A stretch of DNA of 64,000 nt from Mesorhizobium shangrilense (GTDB lineage Bacteria; Pseudomonadota; Alphaproteobacteria; Rhizobiales; Rhizobiaceae), in assembly GCF_040537815.1 (NCBI RefSeq), contig NZ_JBEWSZ010000002.1, positions 558,001 through 622,000 of the forward strand, in the 5' to 3' direction. Position 1 is the stretch's first letter; every line of letters starts with the position of its first letter. A program made the translations under genes and the position numbers. A model generated the notes under the pieces. The model did not search any database and was not told the origin of the DNA. It was given only the letters and a program-made list of their open reading frames with translations. Below are positions 20,279-28,997 of this stretch, in pieces.

Positions 20279-21217
20279 TTGAAGGTCGGGGTGGTTCTCA
20301 ATCCAGTTGCCGGCGGCGGCAGGCTGAAAAGGCATTGGCCGGAGGTCGCCGTGTCGCTGAAAAGGCATTTTGGCGATTTCGAGTTGCGCGAGACGCAAGC
20401 CGAGGGCGACGCGGAGCGGCTGGCAATCGATCTCGCCGTCAGCGGCTTCGATCTGGTGATCGCGGCGGGCGGCGACGGCACGGCCAGCGAAGTGGCCGAT
20501 GGCCTGCTGCAGGCCTCGCAGGAGACCGGCCGCATCACCGAACTTGGCCTGCTGCCTTGCGGCACCGGCATCGATTTCGCGCGCGGGCTTGGTCTGCCGA
20601 AGGAGGTCGACGCGACGCTGAAGTGGCTGGCCGAGGCCAAGGGACGCAAGGTCGACGCCGGGCGCATCTGCTATATCGACGACCATGGCGCGCTGGCCAG
20701 CCGCCACTTCATCAACATCGCCAGCCTTGGGCTTTCGGGCGCCACCGACCGTGCCGTCAATGCCGACAAGCGCAAGGGCAGGATGTCGGCCAAGGCGCTG
20801 TTCCTTTGGCGCACGGTGGTGGAGTTTATCCGCTACCGGTTCCAGGATGTGCGGATCACCGTGGACGACGGCGCCCCGGTCGAGGCGCGCATGGCGCTGG
20901 TGGCGGTGGCCAACGGAAAATTCTTCGGCGGCGGCATGATGATCGCGCCCGACGCCGAACTGACGGACGGGCAGTTCGACATCGTCATCCTGCGCGCGGC
21001 GGGCAAGCTGAAGCTGATCTGGGACATCCGCCTGCTCTACGGCGGACGGCACCGCGACCATCCGGCGATCACCATCCTGCGCGGCAGGAAAGTGGTGGTC
21101 GAACCGCTCGGCGACGTGGAGAAGAATGGCGCGCTCGTCGACATAGACGGTGAGTCACCCGGGCGTATTCCCGCGACCTTCGAGATCCTGCCCGGCGCGC
21201 TGACGCTCAGATATTGA
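20279..21217 (+). CDS. diacylglycerol/sphingosine-kinase-family lipid kinase
   Basis: A 312-residue DAGK_cat protein (YegS/DgkB type), predicted to phosphorylate a lipid alcohol at the membrane face. Motifs: NPVAGGGRLKRHW at the start, the nucleotide loop IAAGGDGTASEVADGL, LLPCGTGIDFARGLG and the late GGGMMIAPDAELTDG. The start is TTG 20279 after GGGAGGG. It stands alone, and its 3' end overlaps a palindrome that may stop transcription from both sides. Confidence 0.88.
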   Translation: MKVGVVLNPVAGGGRLKRHWPEVAVSLKRHFGDFELRETQAEGDAERLAIDLAVSGFDLVIAAGGDGTASEVADGLLQASQETGRITELGLLPCGTGIDFARGLGLPKEVDATLKWLAEAKGRKVDAGRICYIDDHGALASRHFINIASLGLSGATDRAVNADKRKGRMSAKALFLWRTVVEFIRYRFQDVRITVDDGAPVEARMALVAVANGKFFGGGMMIAPDAELTDGQFDIVILRAAGKLKLIWDIRLLYGGRHRDHPAITILRGRKVVVEPLGDVEKNGALVDIDGESPGRIPATFEILPGALTLRY

Positions 21218-21242
21218 ATCAAGCTGTTAACGGATTGATTCA
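21215..21242. terminator. 8-bp perfect palindrome between convergent genes
   Basis: TGAATCAA (21215-21222) pairs exactly with TTGATTCA (21235-21242) around a 12-base loop. It starts at the stop codon of the lipid kinase and lies 55 bases from the end of the convergent dehydrogenase. No strong T-run follows, so bidirectional termination is only likely. Confidence 0.45.
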
Positions 21243-21297
21243 GGTGAATCCGGTGATCTATCCAAGTCTCTGAAAGCGCTTGATATTTTATTGGGTG

Positions 21298-22215
21298 TCA
21301 GGTTTCCAGTTTCGCCGGAAAACCAGGCGCGCGCAGGTCGGTTCCGACGGCATCCTCGAGCAGCTTGATGATCTGGGTCGACCAGGCGGCGCCGCCATAT
21401 TCCTGCTTGCCCTGTTCGAAAATCGCGTTGACGCGCGATGCCAGATCGAGCGGTACGCCGAAATCCCTGCCCATGCCCAGAGCGAAGCCAAGGTCCTTCA
21501 GCGCGAGGTCCATGGTGAAGCCGATGTCGTAGGAGCCGTTGAGCACCAGTTGGCTTTCGGTCTCATGCACAAAGCTGTTGCCAGAGGATGCGACGATCGC
21601 ATGGTAGGACTGGGCGAGGTCGAGGCCACCTTGCCTGGCCAGCATCAGCGCCTCGCCGGCGGCGACGAGGTGGATGAAGGCCAGCATGTTAGTGATGACC
21701 TTGATCACCGCTGCCGAGCCGATCGGTCCCATCAGGAACGACTTCGCGCACATCGCTTCTATAGCCGTGCGATGACGCGCGTAAAGCGCTGCGTCCCCGC
21801 CGACCAGCGCGGTGATTTTCCCGACCGCCGCCAGATGGACGCCACCGGTAACCGGGCATTCGAGCGTCTCGACGCCCTTGGCCGAGGCAAGGGCCGCGAG
21901 GCGCACGATCTCGTCGCGGCCATTGGTCGACATCTCGATCCAGGTGCCGCCCGTGGGCAGTCCTTCGAGCAGGCCGCCGGGGCCGGCCAGCACCGCTTCG
22001 CTGACCTTGGGCGAGGGCAGGCAGGTGATGGCGTTGCCGGCGCGGGCGGCGGCCTCGGCGGGGCTGCTCGCGGCGGTGGCGCCGAGTGCCACGAGACGCT
22101 CGACAGCAGCGGGGTCGCGGTCGAAGACCGTGACGGCAAAACCGTTGCGGATCAGGCTCGCGGCAAGGTTGCCGCCAAGATGGCCAAGGCCAATGAAGGC
22201 GTAGCGTTCGCTCAC
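21298..22215 (-). CDS. 3-hydroxyisobutyrate-dehydrogenase-family NAD(P) oxidoreductase
   Basis: A 305-residue beta-hydroxyacid dehydrogenase: Rossmann loop IGLGHLGGNLAAS near the start, the substrate signature CPVTGGVHLAAVGK, and the catalytic Lys region VIKVITNMLAFIH. It probably oxidises or reduces a small hydroxy- or sugar acid made by its operon partners. GTG 22215 overlaps the stop of the dehydratase gene (GTGA), so it is the third gene of a coupled minus-strand operon. The open frame extends much further upstream, but that is the shadow of the dehydratase. Confidence 0.88.
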   Translation of the reverse strand: MSERYAFIGLGHLGGNLAASLIRNGFAVTVFDRDPAAVERLVALGATAASSPAEAAARAGNAITCLPSPKVSEAVLAGPGGLLEGLPTGGTWIEMSTNGRDEIVRLAALASAKGVETLECPVTGGVHLAAVGKITALVGGDAALYARHRTAIEAMCAKSFLMGPIGSAAVIKVITNMLAFIHLVAAGEALMLARQGGLDLAQSYHAIVASSGNSFVHETESQLVLNGSYDIGFTMDLALKDLGFALGMGRDFGVPLDLASRVNAIFEQGKQEYGGAAWSTQIIKLLEDAVGTDLRAPGFPAKLET

Positions 22216-23423
22216 GGCATCAACGGCGTTTGCATCATCTGCAGGTGCAGGTCTTTGCCGGTGTAGGGATGCGCGTCGCAGACCGCCTCGTTGAGCTCGA
22301 CGCCAAGGCCGGGCTCCTTCGACGGAATGACATTGCCGTCCTGCCACTCGATCTTCTTCTTCAGCAGCGTGGCGTGGAAGCCGTCCCACTGCTTCAGCGA
22401 TTCCAGAATGAGGAAGTTGGGCAGCGTCGCCGCCAGCTGGATGTTGGCTGCACCCACGATCGGGCCGCAATAGCAGTGCGGGGCGATCTGGATGTGATAA
22501 GCCTCCGCCATGGCGGCGATCTTCTTGGTTTCGAGTATGCCGCCGGAGCGGCCGAGGTCCGGCTGCAGGATGGTCGCCGCACGGTTCTCGATGACGCGGG
22601 CGAATTCGAACTTCGTCGTCAGCCGCTCGCCGGTGGCGATCGGGATCGAAGTGCCCCGCGCCACCTGCGCCATCACTTCTGGCATGTCCGGCGGCACCGG
22701 CTCCTCGAACCACAACGGATCATAGGGTTCGATGGCGCGGGCCATGCGCAGCGCGCCCGACGCGGTGAACTGCCCGTGCGTGCCAAACAGGATGTCGGCA
22801 CGGTTGCCGACGGCTTCGCGGATCGCCTTGATCATGCGGGTGGCGACATCGATGTCGACAAGGCGCGGCTGATGGCCGTCGAAGGCGGTGTAGGGACCGG
22901 CCGGGTCGAGCTTGACGGCATTGAAACCCTGCTCGACATATTCGAGCGCACAGGCGGCGGCGAGGTCGGGATCGTTGTAGACGTTCTTGCCTTGTGCGTC
23001 CTCGGAGTGGACGCTGCCGGTGTGCGGATAGAGATAAGTGTAGGAACGCAGCGTCTCATGCACCTGGCCGCCGAGCAGCTTGTAGACCGGCTTGTTGGCC
23101 TCCTTGCCGATGATGTCCCAGCAGGCCATTTCGAGCGCCGAGAAGCAACCCATGCCGGTCACGTCAGGACGCTGGGTGAAGCCGGAGGAATAGGCGCGGC
23201 GGAAGAAGGTTTCGATGTCGTGCGGATCGTGGCCGATCAGGTAGCGCTCGGCCATGTCCTCGACCAGCTTTGCCGTGACATGGGCCGAGAAGGTGGCGTT
23301 GTAGGCCTCGCCATAACCGACGACACCGCCATCGGTGGTCAGCTTGACGAAGATGAAATACTTGCCGCCGATGCCGGGCGGCGGGTTGCCCACAACCCAG
23401 GTCTTGACGTCGGTGATCTTCAT
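22212..23423 (-). CDS. enolase-superfamily (mandelate racemase/galactonate dehydratase-like) enzyme
   Basis: A 403-residue enolase-superfamily protein: capping domain MKITDVKTWVVGNPPPGIGG, then the barrel with GFNAVKLDPAG, metal ligands in WFEEPVPPD and ATGERLTTK, and the C-terminal PDLGRSGGI and APHCYCGP segments. The pattern is closest to acid-sugar dehydratases such as galactonate dehydratase; the exact sugar acid cannot be fixed. ATG 23423 follows an AGGA-type site and overlaps the GMC gene's stop by four bases. Confidence 0.88.
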   Translation of the reverse strand: MKITDVKTWVVGNPPPGIGGKYFIFVKLTTDGGVVGYGEAYNATFSAHVTAKLVEDMAERYLIGHDPHDIETFFRRAYSSGFTQRPDVTGMGCFSALEMACWDIIGKEANKPVYKLLGGQVHETLRSYTYLYPHTGSVHSEDAQGKNVYNDPDLAAACALEYVEQGFNAVKLDPAGPYTAFDGHQPRLVDIDVATRMIKAIREAVGNRADILFGTHGQFTASGALRMARAIEPYDPLWFEEPVPPDMPEVMAQVARGTSIPIATGERLTTKFEFARVIENRAATILQPDLGRSGGILETKKIAAMAEAYHIQIAPHCYCGPIVGAANIQLAATLPNFLILESLKQWDGFHATLLKKKIEWQDGNVIPSKEPGLGVELNEAVCDAHPYTGKDLHLQMMQTPLMP

Positions 23424-25036
23424 TTTTGGTCCTCCAGAACCAGTTCGGCACCCTTCCATCCAGTCATGACGGAGGCGGCGTTGGTGTTGCCGGTGATGTT
23501 GTCAGGAAAGATCGAGGCGTCGATGACGCGCAGGCCTTCAAGGCCGTGCACTTTCAGGTGCGGATCGACGACGGCCTGCGCGGGATCAGGCCCCATGCGA
23601 CAGGTCGAAACGGGGTGGTAGACGGTGCCCGAGCGTTTCCTGAAATCCGTGATCAGGTCGGCGTCGGATTTGATCGACGGCCCGGGCAAAACCTCTTCCT
23701 CGATGATCTCGGCCATGGCCGGCATCGAGGCGATCTTGCGCACGAACTTCACCGCAGCCAGCATCTCGTCGACATCGGCATTGGTGGAATAGGCGTTGGC
23801 GACGATCCTGGGATAATCCAGCGGGTTCTTGGAGCGGATCATGATCTCGCCGCGGCTCGACGGGCGGCAGTTGGACAGGCCGATGGAGAAGCCTGGCCAC
23901 GGATCGGGCGTCAGGATCGGGCGCTCGCCATTCTTCGGGATGAGCGTCGAGAACGCCTGGAAATAGAGCTGCATGTTGGGGCGCGAGAACGCCGGGTCGG
24001 TGCGGAAGAAGCCACCGGCATGGTTCATCGACAGCGACAGCGGGCCGGAACGTGTCAGGATGTATTGCATGCCGACCAGAAGCTTGCCCCACCAGGGGCG
24101 CAGGATCTGGTTGAGCGTCGGTACCCGACCCTTGAAGGTGTAGTTGATGCCGACATGGTCCTGCAGGTGCGCGCCAACATTCTCGTTGGCATGAACGACC
24201 GGAATGCCCAGCCCCTTGAGCAGCGCCGCGGGGCCGACGCCGGATAGTTGCAGGAGTTGCGGCGAGTTGATCGAACCGGCGGAAAGGATGATTTCGCGGC
24301 TGGCGCGGGCCGTCTTCGTTTCGCCATTCTGCAGATACTCGATGCCGACGGCGCGCTTGCCCTCGAACAGGATGCGGCTTGCCAGCGCATTCGTTTCGAC
24401 GCGGACGTTGCCCCGCTTCATGGCCGGGCGCAGGAAGGCGCGGGCCGCCGACATGCGGCGGCCATTCCGGGTCGAGATCTGGTAGATGCCGACCCCTTCC
24501 TGGGCGGCGCCGTTGAAATCGGGATTGAGTGGCAAGCCGGCCTGCTGGCCGGCGGCGAGATAGCGTTTGGTCAGCGGATGGACCGCGCTCGAGGTGTCGG
24601 TGATGTGGAGGGGGCCACCGGTGCCGCGCCATGTGTCGGCGCCGGCCTGGTTGTCCTCCAGCGCCTTGAAGGCCGGCAGGAGATCATCGTAGCCCCAGCC
24701 GGGATTGCCGGCATTTCGCCAGTCGTCGAAATCCTCGCGCGCGCCCCGGATCCAGACCATGGCGTTGATCGAGCTCGAACCTCCGAGCAGCTTGCCGCGC
24801 GGCCAGTGGTCGACATTGCCGCCGAGGCCGGGGTCAGCTTCAGTCTTGTAGTTCCAGTTGACCGCCGGGTCGAAAAAGGTCTTGCCGTAGCCGAGCGGCA
24901 TTTGCACGTAGAAGCGCCGATCGGTGCCACCGGCTTCCAGCACCAGCACGGAAAAGCGGCCCGATGCCGACAGTTTGTCGGCCAGCACCGAGCCGGCCGA
25001 GCCGGAGCCCACGATGATGAAATCATAAGTCTGCAT
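23420..25036 (-). CDS. GMC-family FAD oxidoreductase (choline-dehydrogenase-like)
   Basis: A 538-residue GMC flavoprotein: FAD loop FIIVGSGSAGSVLADKL, the family signature GKLLGGSSSINAMVW, and the catalytic region VYHPVSTCRMGPD with NTNAASVMTGWKGAE near the end. It oxidises an alcohol or sugar with FAD. ATG 25036 (MQTYDF) begins directly with the FAD strand. First gene of an operon with 4-base overlaps to the dehydratase and dehydrogenase, which together look like an oxidation / dehydration / NAD-dehydrogenation route for a sugar or sugar acid. No transporter or regulator is attached. Confidence 0.92.
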   Translation of the reverse strand: MQTYDFIIVGSGSAGSVLADKLSASGRFSVLVLEAGGTDRRFYVQMPLGYGKTFFDPAVNWNYKTEADPGLGGNVDHWPRGKLLGGSSSINAMVWIRGAREDFDDWRNAGNPGWGYDDLLPAFKALEDNQAGADTWRGTGGPLHITDTSSAVHPLTKRYLAAGQQAGLPLNPDFNGAAQEGVGIYQISTRNGRRMSAARAFLRPAMKRGNVRVETNALASRILFEGKRAVGIEYLQNGETKTARASREIILSAGSINSPQLLQLSGVGPAALLKGLGIPVVHANENVGAHLQDHVGINYTFKGRVPTLNQILRPWWGKLLVGMQYILTRSGPLSLSMNHAGGFFRTDPAFSRPNMQLYFQAFSTLIPKNGERPILTPDPWPGFSIGLSNCRPSSRGEIMIRSKNPLDYPRIVANAYSTNADVDEMLAAVKFVRKIASMPAMAEIIEEEVLPGPSIKSDADLITDFRKRSGTVYHPVSTCRMGPDPAQAVVDPHLKVHGLEGLRVIDASIFPDNITGNTNAASVMTGWKGAELVLEDQK

Positions 25037-25290
25037 GATGGGTATGGCGGCTCCGGAATTCGGGCTGCAGCCTAGACGCGACAGGCGCGCAAAGTCGCCG
25101 GACGTTCCGGCATGCGTTGTGAAAAAAGCGACTGGCGCAGCCCCGTTCGGAGGCGCAATCGCGGTAGCCATGTCGCTTTGTGGAAAGGCGCTTCGCAACG
25201 GAGCGGACAGAGCAGCGCACTGATCGCGTTGACGCATCATCCTCATGACGGTACGGGATCGGGGACAGTCGATCTCGAAGGATTTCTCGC

Positions 25291-25686
25291 ATGGTGCAAT
25301 ACGCGGATGGACGGCCGATCGGCGATCTGACGCTGCGGACGCTGGCCATGCCTTCGGACGCCAATGCGGCGGGCGACATCTTTGGCGGCTGGGTGATGGC
25401 GCAGATGGATCTGGCCTGCGGCATCCGCGCCGCCGAGCGCGCGAGGGGCCGCGTGGTGACGGCGGCGGTCAAGGAAATGTCCTTCGCCAAGCCGATGAAG
25501 ATCGGCGACACGCTGTGCATCTACACCCATGTCGAGCGCGTCGGCCGCACCTCGATGACGCTCAAGGTCGAGGCCTGGGCGCAGCGCTATCTCTCCGACC
25601 TGATGGAAAAGGTCACCCATGCCGATTTCGTCATGGTGGCGCTGGACGGCGAGGGCAAGCCGAAGGCGGTTCCTCCGGAAAGCTGA
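25291..25686 (+). CDS. acyl-CoA thioesterase, YciA type
   Basis: A 131-residue hot-dog-fold thioesterase. The active-site helix is MPSDANAAGDIFGGWVMAQM, with the family's conserved Asn/Asp and IFGG pattern; VKEMSFAKPMKIGDTLCIYT follows as the central strand. It hydrolyses acyl-CoA in the cytoplasm. Divergent from the GMC operon; no partner gene is apparent. Confidence 0.92.
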   Translation: MVQYADGRPIGDLTLRTLAMPSDANAAGDIFGGWVMAQMDLACGIRAAERARGRVVTAAVKEMSFAKPMKIGDTLCIYTHVERVGRTSMTLKVEAWAQRYLSDLMEKVTHADFVMVALDGEGKPKAVPPES

Positions 25687-25829
25687 CCAGCCCGACGTCG
25701 TCAGGCTCAAACGGCAAGGCCGCTGCCCGTCTCCCGCGGGGGATCCGAACAGCGCTGCTGTGTGATGCTTTTCATAGTCGCGTTCGCACGTTTGAGTGAC
25801 CGTATCCCAGCGGGCCTGGGAGAGAGACA

Positions 25830-26144
25830 ATGCGTCAACGATCGCTGAACAGCGCCTTGGCATGGGCGCTTGCGGCCTTGTTCTGCCTGCTGGCCGCAAC
25901 TGCCTATACCGAGGTCAGGCAAGATGATGCCGAGGCAAGTTGCGTCTCCGAAAGCCACGCCCTCAAGCCGCAAGCGGCCAAACGCGAAATCCGCGTTGCG
26001 ACGCCGTGCGGCACCCGCTCAATGGCTGTGAAAAATTGCGATAGAGGTGCTGCTTGCACCATCGGCGGCAAGCTGGTCGACCGGGACCCGAAATCGTCCC
26101 GGAACGAAAGCCGGCTGTGGGCCGGAATGCAGATACAGCCGTAG
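25830..26144 (+). CDS. small exported hypothetical protein
   Basis: A 104-residue frame with a good ribosome site (gggagagagaca-ATG) and a signal-like start (LAWALAALFCLLAATAYTEV). The rest is polar with four cysteines and no recognised domain. Composition is less convincing after residue 45, so it may be a short exported peptide or a chance frame. Confidence 0.45.
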   Translation: MRQRSLNSALAWALAALFCLLAATAYTEVRQDDAEASCVSESHALKPQAAKREIRVATPCGTRSMAVKNCDRGAACTIGGKLVDRDPKSSRNESRLWAGMQIQP

Positions 26145-26193
26145 AATTCGGCTACACTGGATGCCGCATGAAAACCCTTGCGGCACAAGGGCT

Positions 26194-26562
26194 TCAGGCA
26201 TGAACTTCATCGAATCTGGCGCGCGCGGCCCTGACGCGCTGCGTGTTGAGGCGCGCCCATTCGCCGAGCGCGCTGACGGGGACGAGCAGTTCGTGGCCGA
26301 GTTCGGTCAATTCATAGTCGACGCGCGGCGGAATGGTCGGGAACACTGTGCGGGTAACGAAGCCGTCACGCTCCAGCCCACGCAAGGTGGTGGTCAGCAT
26401 CTTCTGCGAGATGCCGCCGACAGCCGTGCGCAATTCATTGAAGCGCAATGGTCCGTCGCCAAGCTTGCCAACGACCAGAACGGTCCATTTGTCGCCGACA
26501 CGTTGCAGGATTTCCGAAACGGCGCGGCAGTCTTCGGTGCGGTGTGGGTGCCTCGGTATCAA
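26194..26562 (-). CDS. HxlR-family regulator
   Basis: A 122-residue winged-helix regulator of the HxlR type: CRAVSEILQRVGDKWTVLVV, then FNELRTAVGGISQKMLTTTL as recognition region and RGLERDGFVTRTVFPTIPPR as wing. The TTG start at 26562 is supported by AAGGAGG eight bases upstream. Divergent from the flavin reductase gene across 90 bp containing a GGTATC-N5-GATACC palindrome, so it probably controls that gene. HxlR proteins often respond to electrophiles or redox change, which fits the target. Confidence 0.9.
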   Translation of the reverse strand: MIPRHPHRTEDCRAVSEILQRVGDKWTVLVVGKLGDGPLRFNELRTAVGGISQKMLTTTLRGLERDGFVTRTVFPTIPPRVDYELTELGHELLVPVSALGEWARLNTQRVRAARARFDEVHA

Positions 26563-26609
26563 AAAAGTGCCTCCTTGCGCAGCGCTTTGTCAGTATCTCA
26601 TATAGCGCC

Positions 26610-26626
26610 GGTATCCAAATGATACC
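26610..26626. promoter_or_regulatory. palindrome GGTATC-N5-GATACC, likely HxlR operator
   Basis: A perfect 6-5-6 inverted repeat 27-43 bases upstream of the flavin reductase start, between it and the divergent HxlR gene. A further GTATC half-site lies at about 26593. Confidence 0.6.
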
Positions 26627-26652
26627 AGCTTTAGTTATATGGAGAGCCCCCC

Positions 26653-27258
26653 GTGTCAAAACCCAAAATCGCCATCGTCATCGGTTCGACTCGCGCCGCG
26701 CGTTTCGCTGATGTGCCGACCCAATGGATCGCCAAGATCGCCAAGTCGCATGCCGACATCAATGTCGAGATCGTCGACCTGCGCGACTTCCCGCTGCCGT
26801 TCTTCGACGAGGTTGCATCCTCCGCCTGGGTGCCGTCAACGAATGAAGTGGCGCTGCGCTGGCAGAAGAAGGTCGCTGAATTCGACGGCTTCATCTTCAC
26901 CGCCGCAGAATACAATCACGGCCCGACGGCCGTGCTGAAGAACGCCATCGACTACGCCGCCAACGAATGGAACAAGAAGCCGGCCGGCTTTGTCGGATAT
27001 GGCGGTGTCGGCGGTGCGCGCGCCGTGGAGCAGCTCCGGATGCATGCCGTCGAACTGCAGATGGCGCCGGTCAAGTCGGCCGTCCACATCGTCTGGGCCG
27101 ATTTCCTCGCCGTCCGCCAGGGCGAGAAGAAGCTCGAGGATATGGAGCATCTGAACCAGGCCGCCACGGCGCTGGTCAACGACGTCGCCTGGTGGGCCAA
27201 GGCGCTGAAGACCGCACGTCAGGCCGACGTGATCGACGAGGAAATCAAGGCGGCCTGA
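26653..27258 (+). CDS. NADPH-dependent FMN reductase family protein
   Basis: A 201-residue flavodoxin-fold reductase: the phosphate loop AIVIGSTRAARFADVP and the second FMN motif AAEYNHGPTAVLKNAIDYA are typical of the ArsH/ChrR/azoreductase group that reduces quinones, azo dyes or metals. Starts GTG 26653 with ggagag upstream. It sits behind a palindrome shared with the divergent HxlR regulator and ends with an intrinsic terminator. Confidence 0.9.
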   Translation: MSKPKIAIVIGSTRAARFADVPTQWIAKIAKSHADINVEIVDLRDFPLPFFDEVASSAWVPSTNEVALRWQKKVAEFDGFIFTAAEYNHGPTAVLKNAIDYAANEWNKKPAGFVGYGGVGGARAVEQLRMHAVELQMAPVKSAVHIVWADFLAVRQGEKKLEDMEHLNQAATALVNDVAWWAKALKTARQADVIDEEIKAA

Positions 27259-27291
27259 GCCGCCGGAACGAGTTATCCTCCCAGGGATACG

Positions 27292-27316
27292 GGGCGGCGC
27301 TTGCGTCGCCCTTTTT
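27292..27316 (+). terminator. intrinsic terminator after the flavin reductase
   Basis: Stem GGGCGGCG / CGTCGCCC (8 bp with one G-U), 4-base loop, then five T. Starts 33 bases after the stop. Confidence 0.85.
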
Positions 27317-27349
27317 CATCTGCGGGCTTTCGCTTGCACGATGTGTTGG

Positions 27350-27739
27350 TTACGCCACCGGGTGCTGGGCCGGCCTCGGCCTGATGACGCAATCGGCGAG
27401 GCGATCCATCTCGTTCAGTTCGTCTGCATGGTGCTGGCCCCATTCGCAGAGCGCCAGCAGGATCGGCTCCAGGCTGAGACCGAGCGGCGTCGCCGAATAT
27501 TCGACGCGCGACGGGATCTCGGCGAAGATCTCGCGGCTGACGAGGCCGTGTTCCTCCATTTCCCGCAACTGCTGGATCAGCACCTTCTGGGTAATGTCGG
27601 GCACTTTCGCCTTCAGCGCCGTCAGCCGCCGGGGCCTGTCGAACAGATGGTAGAGGATGACGGCTTTCCAGCGGCCCGAGATCACTTTCAGCGCGCGTTC
27701 GGCTGGCAATATCGGCAGCCTCTTGGTCGGATTGGCCAT
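27350..27739 (-). CDS. HxlR-family regulator
   Basis: A 129-residue HxlR winged helix: ERALKVISGRWKAVILYHLF, PRRLTALKAKVPDITQKVLI and REMEEHGLVSREIFAEIPSR. ATG 27739 (MANPTKRL) follows GGAAGG; an in-frame TTG 27 bases earlier is weaker. Divergent from the quinone-oxidoreductase gene, 97 bp apart, so that gene is the likely target. Confidence 0.9.
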   Translation of the reverse strand: MANPTKRLPILPAERALKVISGRWKAVILYHLFDRPRRLTALKAKVPDITQKVLIQQLREMEEHGLVSREIFAEIPSRVEYSATPLGLSLEPILLALCEWGQHHADELNEMDRLADCVIRPRPAQHPVA

Positions 27740-27836
27740 GGTCACCTTCCGGTCAGCAGGGGACAAATGAGTGTGTAGTCGTCATCGCGCAGATAGTGGC
27801 AAAGCACGGCCGATGCCATAGCGGTCGGAGTTTGCC

Positions 27837-28817
27837 ATGAGAGCCATTCAAGTGAACCGCTTCGGCGGCCCGGACGTGCTTGAGGTCGTCGAATTGCCGA
27901 CGCCCGACCCACAGCCCGGCGAAGTCCTGATCCGCGTCCGTGCGGCGGGGATAAATTTCTTCGAGGCGCTGATGCGCGCGGATCGTTATGCGGTCACGCC
28001 GCAACTGCCGATGATGCCCGGCGTGGAGGCAGCGGGTATCGTGGAAGCGATCGGGCAGGGCGTGGATGCCGTGCTTTTGGGGACACGCGTCGCGGCGCCC
28101 TTGTTCGTTTCCAAGCGACCCTTCGGCGGATACGCCGATCATGTCACGATCGACGCCGATCTCGCCGTGCCACTGCCGGATGCCCTTCCGTTCGAGGATG
28201 CCACGGCCTTGATGGTACAGGGCCTGACGGCTCTTCACCTGCTGCGGCAGGGTCCGCCAGGCGGCAAAGCTGTGCTGGTGCCAGCCGCGGCGGGCGGGGT
28301 CGGTTCGCTCCTTGTCCAGCTTGCAAGGCTGAAGGGCGCCAGCAAGGTGATTGCGGCCGCCGGCGGCAAGGCCAAGCTCGATCTCGCTTTGTCGCTCGGC
28401 GCCGATGTGGCCATCGACTACAGCCTGACGGATTGGCCGGCTCGTGTCCGAGATATCACGGGCGGGAAGGGCGCCGATATTGTCTACGACACCGTTGGTG
28501 GTGCGCTGACGGCCGCGTCGCTGCAGGCGTTGGCGCCCGGCGGGGAACTGGTGTTCGCGGCGCTCGGCAGGTTCGCGCTCGCGGCCTCCGATCTGGAAGC
28601 GATGATCGGTCACAACCAGTCGCTGAGAGGGTTTGCGTTGCTGCCGCTCTTGTCCGGGGCCGCATTGAGGGCCGGCCTGTCGGAACTGTTCGCGCTGGCG
28701 GCAAACGGTCGGCTGCGGGTTGCGATCGGCGGCCGCTTCCCGCTTGACCGGGCCGGCGAGGCGCATCGCCTGCTGGACGAGCGCCGTTCGACGGGGAAGG
28801 TCGTGCTGATGCCTTAG
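27837..28817 (+). CDS. zinc-independent quinone oxidoreductase (MDR family)
   Basis: A 326-residue medium-chain reductase like Qor: N-terminal GroES-like part (MRAIQVNRFGGPDVLEVVEL ... MMPGVEAAGIVEAIGQG) lacking the zinc cysteines, and an NADPH Rossmann loop VPAAAGGVGSLLVQLARL. It reduces quinones or enones. Divergent from an HxlR regulator. Confidence 0.9.
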   Translation: MRAIQVNRFGGPDVLEVVELPTPDPQPGEVLIRVRAAGINFFEALMRADRYAVTPQLPMMPGVEAAGIVEAIGQGVDAVLLGTRVAAPLFVSKRPFGGYADHVTIDADLAVPLPDALPFEDATALMVQGLTALHLLRQGPPGGKAVLVPAAAGGVGSLLVQLARLKGASKVIAAAGGKAKLDLALSLGADVAIDYSLTDWPARVRDITGGKGADIVYDTVGGALTAASLQALAPGGELVFAALGRFALAASDLEAMIGHNQSLRGFALLPLLSGAALRAGLSELFALAANGRLRVAIGGRFPLDRAGEAHRLLDERRSTGKVVLMP

Positions 28818-28932
28818 CGGCCTGATCCACCCGGTCGTGACCTTGTTTCCATCCCGATGGGGCGGGGTGCTGCTCCATCCCATGTCAGTGCGATCTCAGC
28901 GAAAGACGGGCTCTGCCTTTCTGATCACGCCT

Positions 28933-28959
28933 GAGTGACTTGCATAATGCAACTTACTT
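28933..28959. promoter_or_regulatory. 27-bp imperfect palindrome before the third HxlR gene
   Basis: The core TTGCAT-A-ATGCAA (28940-28952) is perfect; with flanks the arms match at 10 of 13 positions. It ends 38 bases before the HxlR ATG at 28998 and could be the autoregulatory operator of the HxlR-emrAB operon. Confidence 0.55.
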
Positions 28960-28997
28960 CGCTATAGGTCACTTTCATTTTGAAAGAGACTCCTATC

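Noticed and set aside
21298..22713. 471-aa version of the HIBADH-like gene
   Set aside because: The extension overlaps the enolase-superfamily gene in another frame and has no sensible composition; GTG 22215 with GTGA coupling is better.
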